This document shows, piece after piece, positions 54,122-64,000 of a stretch of DNA of 64,000 bases. The notes below the pieces were generated by a model. The model had not been told where the DNA came from and did no database searches. It worked only from the letters and a program-made list of their open reading frames with translations. The stretch comes from Coleofasciculaceae cyanobacterium (GTDB taxonomy: Bacteria; Cyanobacteriota; Cyanobacteriia; Cyanobacteriales; Xenococcaceae). A program made the position numbers and the translations under genes. How positions within the stretch are numbered: the stretch's first letter is position 1; each line of letters begins with the position of its first letter. The stretch covers positions 1 to 64,000 of the forward strand of contig DATNPK010000111.1 of the NCBI GenBank assembly GCA_036703275.1, given 5' to 3'.

Positions 54122-55459
54122 ATGAACCTCGATCACCTCCTTGAGATTGTTGACCGTCAGCTAGTTAACAATCAAGATCGCCCTCTTAATTCCACACAAA
54201 TTATGATTTTGCGGGGTATTTGGCAGTATAAAACTTACAACCAAATGGCGATGGAGGCAGATTACAGTCCTGGTTACTTTACTACCGTTGTTGCTCCAGA
54301 ATTATATCAGCGACTTTCCAACCTCATTGGTCAGCGCGTGACCAAAAAAAACTGTCGGCTATTATTAGAGTCTTATGCCACTACCCAAGCAAATCAAACA
54401 ACAAAAACCTCGGAGTCAAACCTAACAAAATCTTTTACTAATATCAATCAGGATAAGTTACCTTCCTACCCTAGTGGCTCAGTACCTTTAAACTCTCCTT
54501 TTTACCTAAAACGCTCTTTGATTGAAGAGCAGATTAATCGAGAAATTAGAAAATCAGGTGCATTAATCAGGATTAAAGCACCTAGAGAAATGGGTAAAAC
54601 CTCGCTGCTACTGAGAATTCTCGACTATGCTAATCAGCAGGGATACCGTACAGCTAGTTTGAACCTAGAGCAAGCAGATCAAGCAATCCTCAGCGATTTG
54701 AATCAATTTTTGCGCTGGCTATGTGCCAATATTAGTCGTCAGCTTCAGCGTAAACCAATGCTAGACGAATATTGGGATGAAGATATGGGCAGCAAAATTA
54801 GCTCCACCCTCTATTTACAAGACTACATTTTAGAGTCAATTGATACTCCTTTTGTCTTGGCTTTAGATGAAGTGAATCAGGTTTTTGAACATCCTCAAGT
54901 GGCAAAAGATTTTTTATCCTTGTTGCGTTCATGGTACGAAGAAGCCAAGAGAGTACCTATCTGGCAAAAGCTGCGTTTGGTTGTAATCCACTCGACGGAA
55001 ATTTACGTTCCGCTTCAGCTCAATCAATCTCCTTTCAATGTCGGTTTGCCAATTCAGCTAGAAGATTTTAATTTAGCAGAAGTACAGGAACTAGCCCAAC
55101 GTTACGGACTTAACTGGATAGACGGCGTTCAAGGTAGACAGCTCATGACTATGGTGGGGGGGCATCCTGCACTAGTAAATTTGGCTCTTTATCATCTCAG
55201 TCGGCAGGAAATAACTATATCACAGCTATTAGAAGCTGCTCCTACGGTTATGGGAATTTATTCTCATCACCTACAGCGTCACTGGGCGGCATTAGAAAAA
55301 CAGCCTGAATTGGCACAAGCTTTGGATACGGTTTTTAACGCTACTGAGCCAGTTAACTTAGATCATATTTTGGCTTACAAGCTAAGCAGTATGGGCGTTA
55401 TTAAGCAATCAAAAGGTAAAGCGATCGCCGGTTGTGAATTATATCGACGATATTTTTGA
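54122..55459 (+). CDS. AAA-like NTPase with vMAP-type N-terminal HTH
   Basis: 445 residues. The N-terminal 90 (LNSTQIMILRGIWQYKTYNQ, MAMEADYSPGYFTTVV) look like the helix-turn-helix domain associated with vWA-MoxR systems in cyanobacteria. The AAA-like ATPase (PF14516-type) follows from about 120: IRIKAPREMGKTSLLLRIL has a Walker A variant, and FVLALDEVNQVFEH is the Walker B region. HPALVNLALYHLSRQE is also typical. Such proteins are scaffolds for signalling or conflict systems. The nearby 2046-residue protein carries the same ATPase module. Partner unknown. Confidence 0.8.
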   Translation: MNLDHLLEIVDRQLVNNQDRPLNSTQIMILRGIWQYKTYNQMAMEADYSPGYFTTVVAPELYQRLSNLIGQRVTKKNCRLLLESYATTQANQTTKTSESNLTKSFTNINQDKLPSYPSGSVPLNSPFYLKRSLIEEQINREIRKSGALIRIKAPREMGKTSLLLRILDYANQQGYRTASLNLEQADQAILSDLNQFLRWLCANISRQLQRKPMLDEYWDEDMGSKISSTLYLQDYILESIDTPFVLALDEVNQVFEHPQVAKDFLSLLRSWYEEAKRVPIWQKLRLVVIHSTEIYVPLQLNQSPFNVGLPIQLEDFNLAEVQELAQRYGLNWIDGVQGRQLMTMVGGHPALVNLALYHLSRQEITISQLLEAAPTVMGIYSHHLQRHWAALEKQPELAQALDTVFNATEPVNLDHILAYKLSSMGVIKQSKGKAIAGCELYRRYF

Positions 55460-55825
55460 GCGAAGTTATTAGCTATTAGCTATTAGCTCTTAGCTTTTAG
55501 CCAATCAATAAAAATAAAGACTTAACCGAGAAGTATTGCCCCATAAGTAATTACACAGACATTTTGCTGCAAAATATAAAAAAAAACAACAATTTAAGTA
55601 TTTTCACTGGGCATTTCCAGTTTTTGCAGTTATAAAGTTCTTATGAAGTTTATATAAAGAATTTATAAAACAGAAGCAAAGCTCGAATCAAAAAGAGGTG
55701 AAAAGACTGATATCTGATGAAGACAACGAGGAAATCGTTCCAGACAAAGTACCTGCACAAATTTATTGATGGGTTTTTGCGAAATTCCTGTTTAATTCGT
55801 AATTACTTTTGTTCTCTTATCAACT
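55460..55825. repeat. Heptamer repeats in an otherwise empty region
   Basis: TTAGCTA-type heptamers run in tandem at 55469-55503 (TTAGCTA twice, then TTAGCTC, TTAGCTT, TTAGCCA). Such heptameric repeats are typical of cyanobacterial intergenic DNA. The rest of the 366 bases has no gene; a promoter for the small gene at 55826 is likely in the last 100 bases. Confidence 0.7.
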
Positions 55826-56053
55826 ATGAATACATTACTAAGTTTGCTCAATATCTCAGTTACTGACGCGATTAAATTTGAATTAGAAGTCAACTATAGT
55901 CGCGGGACTAGTTTTTCAGACGGGGAATTAAACAGACGACAAGATTTTTATCCTAAAGCAGATCAATGGTTTAGCGCTGACTATCGCTACGGATTTATTA
56001 ATAGACAAGCTTCGACTATGGCGATCGCAGAACACACTGAATACGCTGCTTGA
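55826..56053 (+). CDS. Small unknown protein, paralog A
   Basis: 75 residues beginning MNTLLSLLNISVTDAIKFEL. It shares its pattern with the next gene (MNxLLxLLxISV, an EVxY stretch, SDG, then FxPxAxxWFxxDYRxGxI), so the two are tandem duplicates. The order is a hydrophobic short helix followed by an acidic, aromatic-rich region. No signal peptide and no known domain. Probably a genuine small gene because duplicate pressure conserves it. Function unknown. Confidence 0.5.
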   Translation: MNTLLSLLNISVTDAIKFELEVNYSRGTSFSDGELNRRQDFYPKADQWFSADYRYGFINRQASTMAIAEHTEYAA

Positions 56054-56114
56054 AGAAACAGAAATATTCATTTCATTTATTACTTATTTAATCTTTAGAT
56101 CGCGACTACCTATT

Positions 56115-56366
56115 ATGAATTTTTTGCTCAACTTGCTTGATATTTCAGTTGCTGAGGTTAGAGAACTTGAACCAGAAGTCGACTATGAATTTACTAGTAA
56201 TTTTTCTGATGGCAAATCAGATGGGGAAAATAACTTTGAACCTATCGCCTACGAATGGTTCAACTTAGATTACCGCGCTGGATATTTGCTCGGGGTAGCT
56301 AAAAGAATCGGCATTGAATATGCACTGATTTATGATGTCGAAATGAATAAAGTTATTTTTATCTAG
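56115..56366 (+). CDS. Small unknown protein, paralog B
   Basis: 83 residues, MNFLLNLLDISVAEVRELEP and ending YALIYDVEMNKVIFI. It matches paralog A in the pattern listed there and lies 61 bases after it. It has a longer C-terminal strand. The pair is unfamiliar to me and nothing similar in length with a known role comes to mind. The following hairpin terminates it. Confidence 0.52.
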   Translation: MNFLLNLLDISVAEVRELEPEVDYEFTSNFSDGKSDGENNFEPIAYEWFNLDYRAGYLLGVAKRIGIEYALIYDVEMNKVIFI

Positions 56367-56390
56367 TTCAAAGAGCGATCGCTCTTTGAA
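56367..56390. terminator. Perfect 24-bp HIP1-centred palindrome
   Basis: TTCAAAGAGCGATCGCTCTTTGAA centred on GCGATCGC, between convergent genes at 56366 and 56405. A short U-rich stretch (TCTTTGTT) follows on the plus strand. Probably a bidirectional terminator. Confidence 0.72.
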
Positions 56391-56404
56391 ATCTTTGTTA
56401 AAAG

Positions 56405-59400
56405 CTAATTAAAAATTGAGCGATAAATACGGTTGTGAACTTTGAGAATTCCTTGCTGCTTAACTGCTAGCCCTGATAAAAGCAATTCTCTTTCCTCTGA
56501 ACTATCAACTGCAACAACCTCTTGCTGCAAAATTTGTTGATAGAGTTCTATTAGCCGAACGGATTGTTTGCTCTTGAGAAGGCGATCGCGAATAGTTCTT
56601 AAATGCTCTGGCTCATCCTGAGATTCCCAATTTTCGATAATCTTGGTTTGCACTAAGTTCTCAATCCATTGGGCTTCTGTACTAGTAGGAATCGAAGATG
56701 AATCGCTGCGGATCAATTTACACAGCTTTTGAGTTAAAAAAGGCTGACCGTTTGTCCAGTTTAATACTTCTTTTAACACTGTTTGGGGATTACTTACTTT
56801 CTGGCTTAATCCTTGTAACAAAGGTTGTGCTTCATGCTCTTTAAACCCTTCTAGTTGGATAGCCTGACCGATATTGAAGGGAGTCGTCTGGATATCGTTC
56901 ATTAAATCTGAGGGGGTAGCAACGCCAAAAAAAGCAAAGGTTAAACGTCGATACTCTCGATTAATACTGCGCTGATTATAGCAGGAGCGAATCAGGGCAA
57001 AAAAGTCATTAACAGGAAAATTTAAGCCCAAAACACTATCAATTTCATCGATAAAAATTATTAGTTTTTTAGGCACAGCATCACCCACTTCAACTAGTAA
57101 AACCTCTTCGATAAATTGACTCAACCGCTGCACGGGAGAAATATCTTCTCGCTCTTGCCACCAACTTTTAAGATTAATCGTTCTTAGTAAACCAAAGCTG
57201 CGCCATAGCTCTACTGTCAAGCCTTTGTACCATTGCTCGGGCGTAATATTTTCGCTGCCAATGCGAGTCAGATCGAGCGCCCCACAGCTAAACCCCTCAT
57301 GTTGGAGGTGGTGCATCATGCGTACCATCAGGCTAGACTTGCCCATCTGCCGAGGATTGAGTACGTAACAAAACTCGCCGTGCTTCAACGCTTTGTAAAG
57401 ATGACGATCTGCCGATCGCACTACATAAGTAGGGGCATCCATCGGTAAACTTCCTCCTACCTGATAGTCAAAGGTAGCATCTGGTTCGGCACTTTTAAGT
57501 AACTCGTTTTCAAACAGCAGCTGGGCTTGGGTGGCTTTGAGAATTTCTAGAGTCTGTGAAAGTTCTTGAGTTCGCTCCAAAACTTTTTGTTCTAAGGTGC
57601 GATTGGATTCAGCTAACTGATCTTTAGTTTGTTGTAGAGCCAGATTTTTGAATTCAAGCTCTTGAGTAAACTGAATGCGTTGCGTTTCTAAGTGTTTACG
57701 TTCGGTGATGTCAGCAAAAGCGGCGAGCGCATATTTAATTTGACCCGTTTCATCAAAAATTGGCGTGGCAGAAATCTCCAAAGGCATAATTTTATTAGTC
57801 AAGTGAAGTTCGAGATCGTCTTTTTTAACCGTTTCACCAGCGATCGCTCGGGCAATGGGCAATTCTTCGACTGGATATTGCTGTTCTGTTCCAGCTTGAT
57901 ACACCCGATAAACTTCTGACAATTGCTCAGTTCTGATCTGTGGCGGGGCATTGCTTTCTTTGGCTAACTTTTTGGCGATCTGATTTGCATAGTAAACTTC
58001 CCCTGTGGGTTCGTGAACAGATACGCCGACGGGCATCGCTTCTAAAAATTGAGCGAGTCGGCTTTGATTCTCCTGTAGCTCGGTGTAGAGTTTGGCATTG
58101 GTAATTGCGATCGCTGCTTGGCTCGATAAAACTTGGAGAACTTCCAGCCTTGACTGGGTAAACGCGCCTACGGTGAGATTATTTTCCAGATAAACAATTC
58201 CTCTGAGTTGTCCGCGATCGAGTAGTGGTGTACATAACAGAGATTTAGTCTGATGAAATTTGATGTAGGGATCTTGGGTAAAATTGCCCTGATAAACAGC
58301 ATTATTTATCAGCACAGTTTGTTGAGTCCGAGCAACATAGTTAATAATTGATGTAGGCAGATAACCTTTAATGGCGATCGACTTTAAAACACTAACGTTC
58401 TGTCGCTCCACTGAACCAGAAGCTTCAATCAGGAGTTGTCCTTGAGTTTCTAAAATTAGATAGCCAACCTGCGCCCCAGCATTCTCAATGAGAATTTTCA
58501 TTAGAGCAGCCAGTAGTTTATCCAAAAGTATTTCACTAGAAATAGTTTGAGATGCTTTAATAATGGTGGCTAAATCTAAGATTTCTCCCGAACGAGTATT
58601 AGTATTGCTGGTTATTTTGAGCTTATCGGTTATAGAAGCGGTAGCCGAGGATTTGATTAATAACTGTGGGTATTTTGCCTGCAAATCCTCCACCTTTGCC
58701 GTCGCCCCCCAAAGAGAATAAAGATAGTGTGCTTCATTCATATAGACTTGGGCGATTCGGACTTTATCCCAGCCTAGATAGAATCTGGCTGCCAGTTCGT
58801 TAGCGAGGGCTTCTTCATTGATATATTTATTTTCTCTGGCTTCGGCGATCGCGCGATCGTAAAACTCCATTGCTTCAAGATAACAACCTTGAATTCGACG
58901 TTGTTCGGCTTCTACTAAGTAGAACTTGTGTAAATAATTCATCGGCGCATGATCTGCCCATTGCTGCATCTTGGTTTTACAGGCAGCAACTCTGGCTAAA
59001 ATTTGTTGTTGCTTACAAATAGCCACCGAGTGGTAAACAGCAAGGTGTGCCAGAGAATCATAAAAATGAAATAGAGGAATAAGCAGGGTTGCGGTTGCTC
59101 CATTTAGATACTGTTGAGCTTTAGCCGCGTTTTCAACGGCGCGATCGTACTCTCTAAATAAATAGCAAAGGTGTAGTTTATTGACGTATAGAGCGCAAAG
59201 TCCATAGCGATCATTTGCCTCTAGATGCAGGGGGAGCATTATTTCTTCATCATAGTATTCCCCGCTCAAATAATAGGGAGTCGGCGATCGCCCCATTAAG
59301 TTTAAGACAGTTTGACCGTAAATTTTCAGATAATTAAGGGTGTTTTGTTGCTGGAGTTGACTAAAAGCGCGATCGTAGACTGCTATTTCTGAGGCTAATT

Positions 59401-62400
59401 GTGTCAGTTCTTTGCCAACAAACGCCGAATGAAACGAGTAGAGATAGGCGCAGGTAGTTCCATAGTATAAATCTCCCATTTCTAAGCCAATCTGATAGGC
59501 AGATTGCAGGGATGCCAATGAGTTTCTAACTGGTTCTTTCCAGATACTAATTGCCGTTGAAAATACGGCAATTATTTTGGGTAGCAGTTCTGATTTTTGT
59601 AATTTATCAGCAATATTTAAAGCCAGCCGTCCAAATCGATAGCCTTTTTCTATTTCCTCTGCTACGCCACACAAAATTAGCCCATAATTGACATAAGCAA
59701 AGGCAGATAGAGAAGTATTCCCATATTGGATAGACAAATTAACCTGTTTAGACACCAGTATTGGCAGTAGTTGAGGAGCAGCAATAAAGACAGAAGAAAA
59801 GATGGAGCTGACTATTTTCATTACGGCTAATTTGCCTGGATCGCTCATTTGAGGTAAATTAATTAAATCCTCAATTTGCTTGTCCGCCAAGTTGGTCTGA
59901 GTTTTTGCCAGTTCTTGTTGAATGTCCAATAGTTGAGGTGATTCTGGCAAAGTGAACTCTAAATTTTTTAGTACGGGCAGAGCCATTTGAATTGCTTCTA
60001 ACTCTTTATTTTGTGACTGGTAAGCTTCGAGCTTGACTTGATAAACTTTCACTCGATCCAGCAAAGTCTTAGCCTGTTGCAGCACTACTGAGGCAAAATA
60101 TTCCATCTGCTCGAAATTGCCGCCTAAATACGCTACTTCTGCTGCTTCTGAGTAGAGGGCTAAGATCAAATCGTAGTTAGTCTGCCAACTCTCATCTATT
60201 AAAAGTTTTTGACCTCTTGTAAAATATTTGAGTGCTGCTTCATAAGCATTTGCTGCCTTGGCTTTTTGTCCTGCCAACAAATTTAACCGAGCAATTTTAT
60301 TACGTTCTGGTTGTTCGGTAATTAGTTGCTGCCCTAAGTTGAGATGATCGACTATTTTGAATATTTTCTCTGATAAGTCGTTTGGTTGCGTATTTTCCCA
60401 AAGTAAGCGACCAATTTTTAAGTGAATAGATAGCTTTTGTGGCTCATCAATTAAAGCATAAGCTCCTTGTTGGATGCGATCGTGTCCGAATTTATAATCT
60501 TCAATTAATAGTTGTTCATTTAATTCTGATAGAGGAATAATCAAACCTGTATCAATCGCTAAAGTTAAATTGGCAAAAATCTCCGCTGCGGATTTTTGAC
60601 AGATAATTGAGATTTTATTTAAGTCAAACTCTGCCCCAATACAAGCAGCTATACTTAAACTGTCTTGGATAGATTTGGGCAATTTCTGCATTTTGTCCAT
60701 CATAAATTTGACCAGATTATCGGTGCTGCTAATCCTTTTGATTGCTTGGAGATCCCATTGCCAAGTACCTCGAGAATTTTTGGGCTGGCTAACAAAATGT
60801 GGAGCAGCATTGAATACTAACAAATTTTCTGCATAGATACTTTTTAAAAATTCATTGACAAAAAAAGGATTACCAGAGGTTTTTTGCCAAACTAATTCTG
60901 CTAGCGATCGCACATATTCTGGTTCACTATTGAGCGTATCTGCAACTAGCTGATTAATCTGATGAAGAGCTAAGGGCTTTAAAATAATTTGATTGACTAT
61001 TGCCCCTTCTCGACGCAATTTGTCGAGAGTAATCGTTAATAAATGGGCGGGGTTAATTTCGTTATCTCGATAAGAGCCAATTAAAAATAGATGTCTAATA
61101 TCTGTATCCAACATAATCAGATCGATTAACTGGAGACTGGCAGAGTCTGCCCACTGTAAATCATCAAGAAAGATAACTAAGGGGTGCTTAGAGTCACAAA
61201 AGACGCGAATAAAGTTTTTAAAGACCAGATTGAAGCGATTTTGGGCTGCTGTGGCCGCTAATTTTAGCGTCGCTGGCTGCTTGCCAATAATTAATTCTAC
61301 TTCGGGAATAACATCAATAATTATTTGACCATTTATGCCCAAAGCAGTTAAGAGCTTTTCACGCCAGCGATTGAGTCTTGTCTTACTTTCACCCAAAAGT
61401 TGTTTAACTAAATCGGTTAGGGCATCGACAACAGCAGAATAAGGAATATTGTGCTGAAATTGGTCAAACTTACCAGAGATAAAATAGCCGCGTTTTTCCG
61501 TGAGCGGTTTATAAATTTCTTGTACTAGGGTTGTTTTACCCACCCCAGAATAGCCAGTGACCAGCATTAGCTCGGTTGAGACTGAATTTAAGGCGGCGAC
61601 TCTTTTAAATGCGGCTAGTAAACTCGAAATTTCTGCTTTTCTACCATAAAGTTTCTGAGGAATTTCAAACCGATTAGCTAAATCTTGAGTGGCGATCGCA
61701 AAATTGCCGATCTTTCCAGTGGTTTCTAATTGTCTGAGGCATTCTACTAAATCCGCTTTGATGCCATCAGCACTCTGATATCCATCCTCAGCTGCTTTTG
61801 CCATTAACTTCATCACCAAATTAGAGATAACTAAAGGAATATCGGGATTAATTTGCTGAAGAGATAGTGGTTGCTTGGCTAGATGACAGTGGATTAATTC
61901 CAGTGGATCGCTTGTCTCGAAAGGTAATTGTTTGGTGAGTAGTTCGTAGAAGGTGACTCCCAAAGAATAGAGATCGGTGCGATAATCCAGACTACGATTC
62001 ATTCGTCCTGTTTGTTCGGGGGAGATATAGGCTAAAGTGCCTTCAAGAATGTTGGGACTTCTTAGACTTGGGCTTTCTCGCTGGGAGATAGTAGCAATGC
62101 CAAAATCAATGATTTTGAGTTGTCCTGTTGTCTGGTTAAAGACTATATTGGCAGGGTTGATATCTTTGTGAATCACCTTGGCTGCATGAATTTTTCCTAA
62201 ATGCTCCACGATCGCGATCGCAATCGGCAGAAATTCTGCTAAAGTCAAAGGCTTTGACTCGATCCATTTTTTTAAAGATACAGCCCCAAAATCTTCTAAA
62301 ATAATGACTAAGGTTCTTCCATAAGGTTCTAAACCATAAGCCGCGATCGCCCCATCAAAGTTAAGACTGCGGATAATTTTGTATTCTTGCCTGTAGCGGG

Positions 62401-62545
62401 TGAGTTCTTGAGCAGTAGGGTAATCCTGTTTTAGTACCTTAAAAATAATCGGCTGATTGTCCCAAGAGCGGATGCCTTGATAGAGTTCTGAGTTAAAGCT
62501 TTCGTAGATTTTGGTAAAGATTTGATAGCCAGTCAAAGTTATCAT
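56405..62545 (-). CDS. Giant kinase-AAA-GAF-PAS-AAA-like signalling hybrid
   Basis: 2046 residues. Modules in order: a Ser/Thr kinase domain (about 1-270: FKVLK with Lys36, [20 protein letters not shown]); a predicted AAA ATPase (about 290-570: [33 protein letters not shown]); a long TPR-like helical region (700-1320); a GAF domain (about 1360-1510); a PAS domain (about 1520-1640); a coiled-coil linker; and a PF14516-type AAA-like ATPase (about 1690-2046: [14 protein letters not shown]). The common relatives end in a histidine kinase; here it is replaced by the AAA-like module also present in the 54122-55459 gene. Kinase and ATPase are likely active. Likely cytoplasmic. Confidence 0.92.
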   Translation of the reverse strand: MITLTGYQIFTKIYESFNSELYQGIRSWDNQPIIFKVLKQDYPTAQELTRYRQEYKIIRSLNFDGAIAAYGLEPYGRTLVIILEDFGAVSLKKWIESKPLTLAEFLPIAIAIVEHLGKIHAAKVIHKDINPANIVFNQTTGQLKIIDFGIATISQRESPSLRSPNILEGTLAYISPEQTGRMNRSLDYRTDLYSLGVTFYELLTKQLPFETSDPLELIHCHLAKQPLSLQQINPDIPLVISNLVMKLMAKAAEDGYQSADGIKADLVECLRQLETTGKIGNFAIATQDLANRFEIPQKLYGRKAEISSLLAAFKRVAALNSVSTELMLVTGYSGVGKTTLVQEIYKPLTEKRGYFISGKFDQFQHNIPYSAVVDALTDLVKQLLGESKTRLNRWREKLLTALGINGQIIIDVIPEVELIIGKQPATLKLAATAAQNRFNLVFKNFIRVFCDSKHPLVIFLDDLQWADSASLQLIDLIMLDTDIRHLFLIGSYRDNEINPAHLLTITLDKLRREGAIVNQIILKPLALHQINQLVADTLNSEPEYVRSLAELVWQKTSGNPFFVNEFLKSIYAENLLVFNAAPHFVSQPKNSRGTWQWDLQAIKRISSTDNLVKFMMDKMQKLPKSIQDSLSIAACIGAEFDLNKISIICQKSAAEIFANLTLAIDTGLIIPLSELNEQLLIEDYKFGHDRIQQGAYALIDEPQKLSIHLKIGRLLWENTQPNDLSEKIFKIVDHLNLGQQLITEQPERNKIARLNLLAGQKAKAANAYEAALKYFTRGQKLLIDESWQTNYDLILALYSEAAEVAYLGGNFEQMEYFASVVLQQAKTLLDRVKVYQVKLEAYQSQNKELEAIQMALPVLKNLEFTLPESPQLLDIQQELAKTQTNLADKQIEDLINLPQMSDPGKLAVMKIVSSIFSSVFIAAPQLLPILVSKQVNLSIQYGNTSLSAFAYVNYGLILCGVAEEIEKGYRFGRLALNIADKLQKSELLPKIIAVFSTAISIWKEPVRNSLASLQSAYQIGLEMGDLYYGTTCAYLYSFHSAFVGKELTQLASEIAVYDRAFSQLQQQNTLNYLKIYGQTVLNLMGRSPTPYYLSGEYYDEEIMLPLHLEANDRYGLCALYVNKLHLCYLFREYDRAVENAAKAQQYLNGATATLLIPLFHFYDSLAHLAVYHSVAICKQQQILARVAACKTKMQQWADHAPMNYLHKFYLVEAEQRRIQGCYLEAMEFYDRAIAEARENKYINEEALANELAARFYLGWDKVRIAQVYMNEAHYLYSLWGATAKVEDLQAKYPQLLIKSSATASITDKLKITSNTNTRSGEILDLATIIKASQTISSEILLDKLLAALMKILIENAGAQVGYLILETQGQLLIEASGSVERQNVSVLKSIAIKGYLPTSIINYVARTQQTVLINNAVYQGNFTQDPYIKFHQTKSLLCTPLLDRGQLRGIVYLENNLTVGAFTQSRLEVLQVLSSQAAIAITNAKLYTELQENQSRLAQFLEAMPVGVSVHEPTGEVYYANQIAKKLAKESNAPPQIRTEQLSEVYRVYQAGTEQQYPVEELPIARAIAGETVKKDDLELHLTNKIMPLEISATPIFDETGQIKYALAAFADITERKHLETQRIQFTQELEFKNLALQQTKDQLAESNRTLEQKVLERTQELSQTLEILKATQAQLLFENELLKSAEPDATFDYQVGGSLPMDAPTYVVRSADRHLYKALKHGEFCYVLNPRQMGKSSLMVRMMHHLQHEGFSCGALDLTRIGSENITPEQWYKGLTVELWRSFGLLRTINLKSWWQEREDISPVQRLSQFIEEVLLVEVGDAVPKKLIIFIDEIDSVLGLNFPVNDFFALIRSCYNQRSINREYRRLTFAFFGVATPSDLMNDIQTTPFNIGQAIQLEGFKEHEAQPLLQGLSQKVSNPQTVLKEVLNWTNGQPFLTQKLCKLIRSDSSSIPTSTEAQWIENLVQTKIIENWESQDEPEHLRTIRDRLLKSKQSVRLIELYQQILQQEVVAVDSSEERELLLSGLAVKQQGILKVHNRIYRSIFN

Positions 62546-62627
62546 AATAAATCACTCAAAATTAAGTCAAAAATACTTTACCCATTCGATCGTCAACAGA
62601 TCTGTCATCCTAATTTAAGACGATAGA

Positions 62628-64000
62628 TCAATTTACTTTTCGGTTAAGAATATCACCGCGTCGATTGACAAAAAATTCGTAAGGAACTTTGATTACACTA
62701 CGCATAGCAGATAAGTACCTATTCACATTGTAATTAGTTTGCCTGGGCGTAACTTGCTCAAAATAGTCCGAATGCAAGGTAAAGCCAAAATTAACTGTAT
62801 CGGGTAAACAAAGTTTAGCAATAGGTCCTTGACTAAGATGTTCGGCAGCAAATAGCCAAACTTGAGAGCCTTGTGAACTCAAAACCGTAGCAAAAATATA
62901 GCCTCGATCTTGAGGAATAAATTGAATACTGTCTAAAACATACTCTTGAGGACAGACATAAAAATCAAGCAGTTCTTTGCCTAAATCAAACACGAGAGCG
63001 TCAGGATTTTGCTCTTGTTCTGTTTTAATTTGCTGAGTAAGTTCTTGCCAATTTTTGTCTAAAGGAACTTTGGCTAAAACTGAAGGCAGATCCTCTTTGG
63101 GCAACTGTTCGTCTGTTAAAAGTCTATTTGCATGCTCGCGGAAACTGAGGTATTGACGGCGACAGATCAAATCTTGGTGATACCCTGCATAAACTTGATA
63201 GATAGCAGAGTAACCTTTAGAATCAAAAAGCTCGCGCGGATCGGCTGTGTGCAGCATGGTTGCAAACCAACCAGGATGGATAAAGACTTCTTGAGCAATT
63301 AATTGTGCGTTTTGAATTATTACTTTTCTGAGTACTCCAGGATCGAAAGCAAACATCCAAGGTATGCCATAATATTCTGAAGTATAGCGATCGCCACTAA
63401 AATGTTTAACATCATCGGGTTTGATTGCTTCAGTCAAGCTAATGGTTGCTTGCTGTACGGCAACGCAATAAATTTTTCTGTCGATATGACGATAGTTGCA
63501 TAAGAAGTGATAGCTATCACCAGCAAAAGTTATCAGACGTGATGGTACTGTTTGACGATCTGCTGTTAAATGTTGCCGCTCAATCAAATAAAATTGTGTT
63601 TTTGGATAAGCTAGGTGAGACGGAACTTTTAACCCCAACAACGTTGCTACCCCCATCTGAAACGGCATATCAGGAATCATAATTAATTCCTCAGTTACTA
63701 TAGCTGTATGGGGGCTACCGTCGAGGACTGTTCCTTCTAATTCCCAATGTCTTATACCTGTATTTTCTCGATCTTTTCGCTCCTTGTGTTTGCCATCCCA
63801 ACGAGTAATGTAAACTGCACTCAGCATATCAGTAACTAAACTTCCTGGACGGGGTTTAGACTTTAACTCGCAGCTAACTAGTTCTTGGGTATTAGGGTCA
63901 TAAAAAGGATGGGCTGTATTAGCAACTAACGGAAAAAAGGACAGGGGAACAGAAACAATATGTTCGTCAAAGTAACCTATTGGTGTAATGGTTTCGAGAG
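62628..64000 (-). CDS. Carotenoid oxygenase, partial at the window edge
   Basis: An RPE65-type non-heme iron dioxygenase. The frame is open to the end of the window, so the N-terminus lies outside. The strand from 64000 reads ETITPIGYFDEHIVSVPLSF and then ANTAHPFYDPNTQELVS, with the iron-ligand-type His segments NTAHP and GSPHTAIVTEELIMIPDMP. A third block is RDKTYSEYYG-like near EYYGIPWMFAFDPG. Such enzymes cleave carotenoids or apocarotenals. An ATG at 63827 is internal, not the start. The family is secure; the substrate is not. It lies 83 bases upstream of the kinase gene on the same strand. Confidence 0.85.
   Translation of the reverse strand, partial: LETITPIGYFDEHIVSVPLSFFPLVANTAHPFYDPNTQELVSCELKSKPRPGSLVTDMLSAVYITRWDGKHKERKDRENTGIRHWELEGTVLDGSPHTAIVTEELIMIPDMPFQMGVATLLGLKVPSHLAYPKTQFYLIERQHLTADRQTVPSRLITFAGDSYHFLCNYRHIDRKIYCVAVQQATISLTEAIKPDDVKHFSGDRYTSEYYGIPWMFAFDPGVLRKVIIQNAQLIAQEVFIHPGWFATMLHTADPRELFDSKGYSAIYQVYAGYHQDLICRRQYLSFREHANRLLTDEQLPKEDLPSVLAKVPLDKNWQELTQQIKTEQEQNPDALVFDLGKELLDFYVCPQEYVLDSIQFIPQDRGYIFATVLSSQGSQVWLFAAEHLSQGPIAKLCLPDTVNFGFTLHSDYFEQVTPRQTNYNVNRYLSAMRSVIKVPYEFFVNRRGDILNRKVN

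Noticed and set aside
1-64000. CRISPR array or cas genes
   Set aside because: No regularly spaced direct repeats with unique spacers were seen; the 105-bp and 40-bp repeats are coding or intergenic duplications.

Overview
The window reads as a stretch of cyanobacterial chromosome. The HIP1 octamer GCGATCGC is very frequent in genes and between them. There is a psbY gene, a ferrochelatase with a chlorophyll-binding-like C-terminal tail, a UPF0182 membrane protein, a KatB-type manganese catalase and many small protein families typical of cyanobacteria. The base composition is AT-rich. Together with the many broken genes and dispersed repeats this fits a large-genome unicellular or pleurocapsalean-type cyanobacterium; that placement is inference.

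Layout. 1-6 kb: DUF2267, DUF29, pyrD, a coiled-coil protein and valS. 6-9.7 kb: an accessory island with a PrlF/YhaV toxin-antitoxin pair bounded by a duplication of the valS 5' region, a ParA ATPase fused to a PD-(D/E)XK nuclease-like domain with a ParB-like partner, and a hicB whose hicA is truncated. 9.7-20.9 kb: a CobT-like transferase, a Tat lipoprotein, a RecQ helicase, a long repeat-bearing coiled-coil protein, a glycosyltransferase, psbY, and a DUF1517/thiS/thiE group. 21-29.9 kb: a broken and an intact glycosyltransferase, a GltS transporter, a YqeG phosphatase, hemH, rpe, a uracil-DNA glycosylase-like gene and sfsA. 29.9-31.2 kb: a decayed hicAB and an intact DUF433/DUF5615 pair. 31.4-34.2 kb: a PPC-domain protein, acs and tRNA-Arg(UCU). 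34.2-38.6 kb: repeat clusters around a GntR/ureidohydrolase group that shares an operator. 38.6-44 kb: a LysR gene with a divergent reductase group, chrA and pdxJ. 44.2-53.9 kb: UPF0182, manganese catalase, a FHA/flavin-reductase/ferredoxin gene split by two in-frame stop codons and preceded by small membrane-protein genes, and a vanadium haloperoxidase. 54-64 kb: two proteins sharing an AAA-like NTPase domain (one a 2046-residue kinase hybrid), a duplicated pair of small unknown proteins, and a carotenoid oxygenase that runs off the right edge.

The main theme is core metabolism interleaved with accessory modules in different states of decay: two damaged hicAB loci, a glycosyltransferase missing its middle, a response-regulator/hydrolase deletion scar and the split FHA-reductase gene. 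At least three intergenic regions carry the same modular repeat (core TCCTTTAGGG). The best candidate for an undescribed system is the nuclease-ParA/ParB-like pair at 7.1-9.1 kb. The tethered coiled-coil protein at 14.5 kb and the FHA-reductase operon at 49-51.6 kb are second-line candidates.
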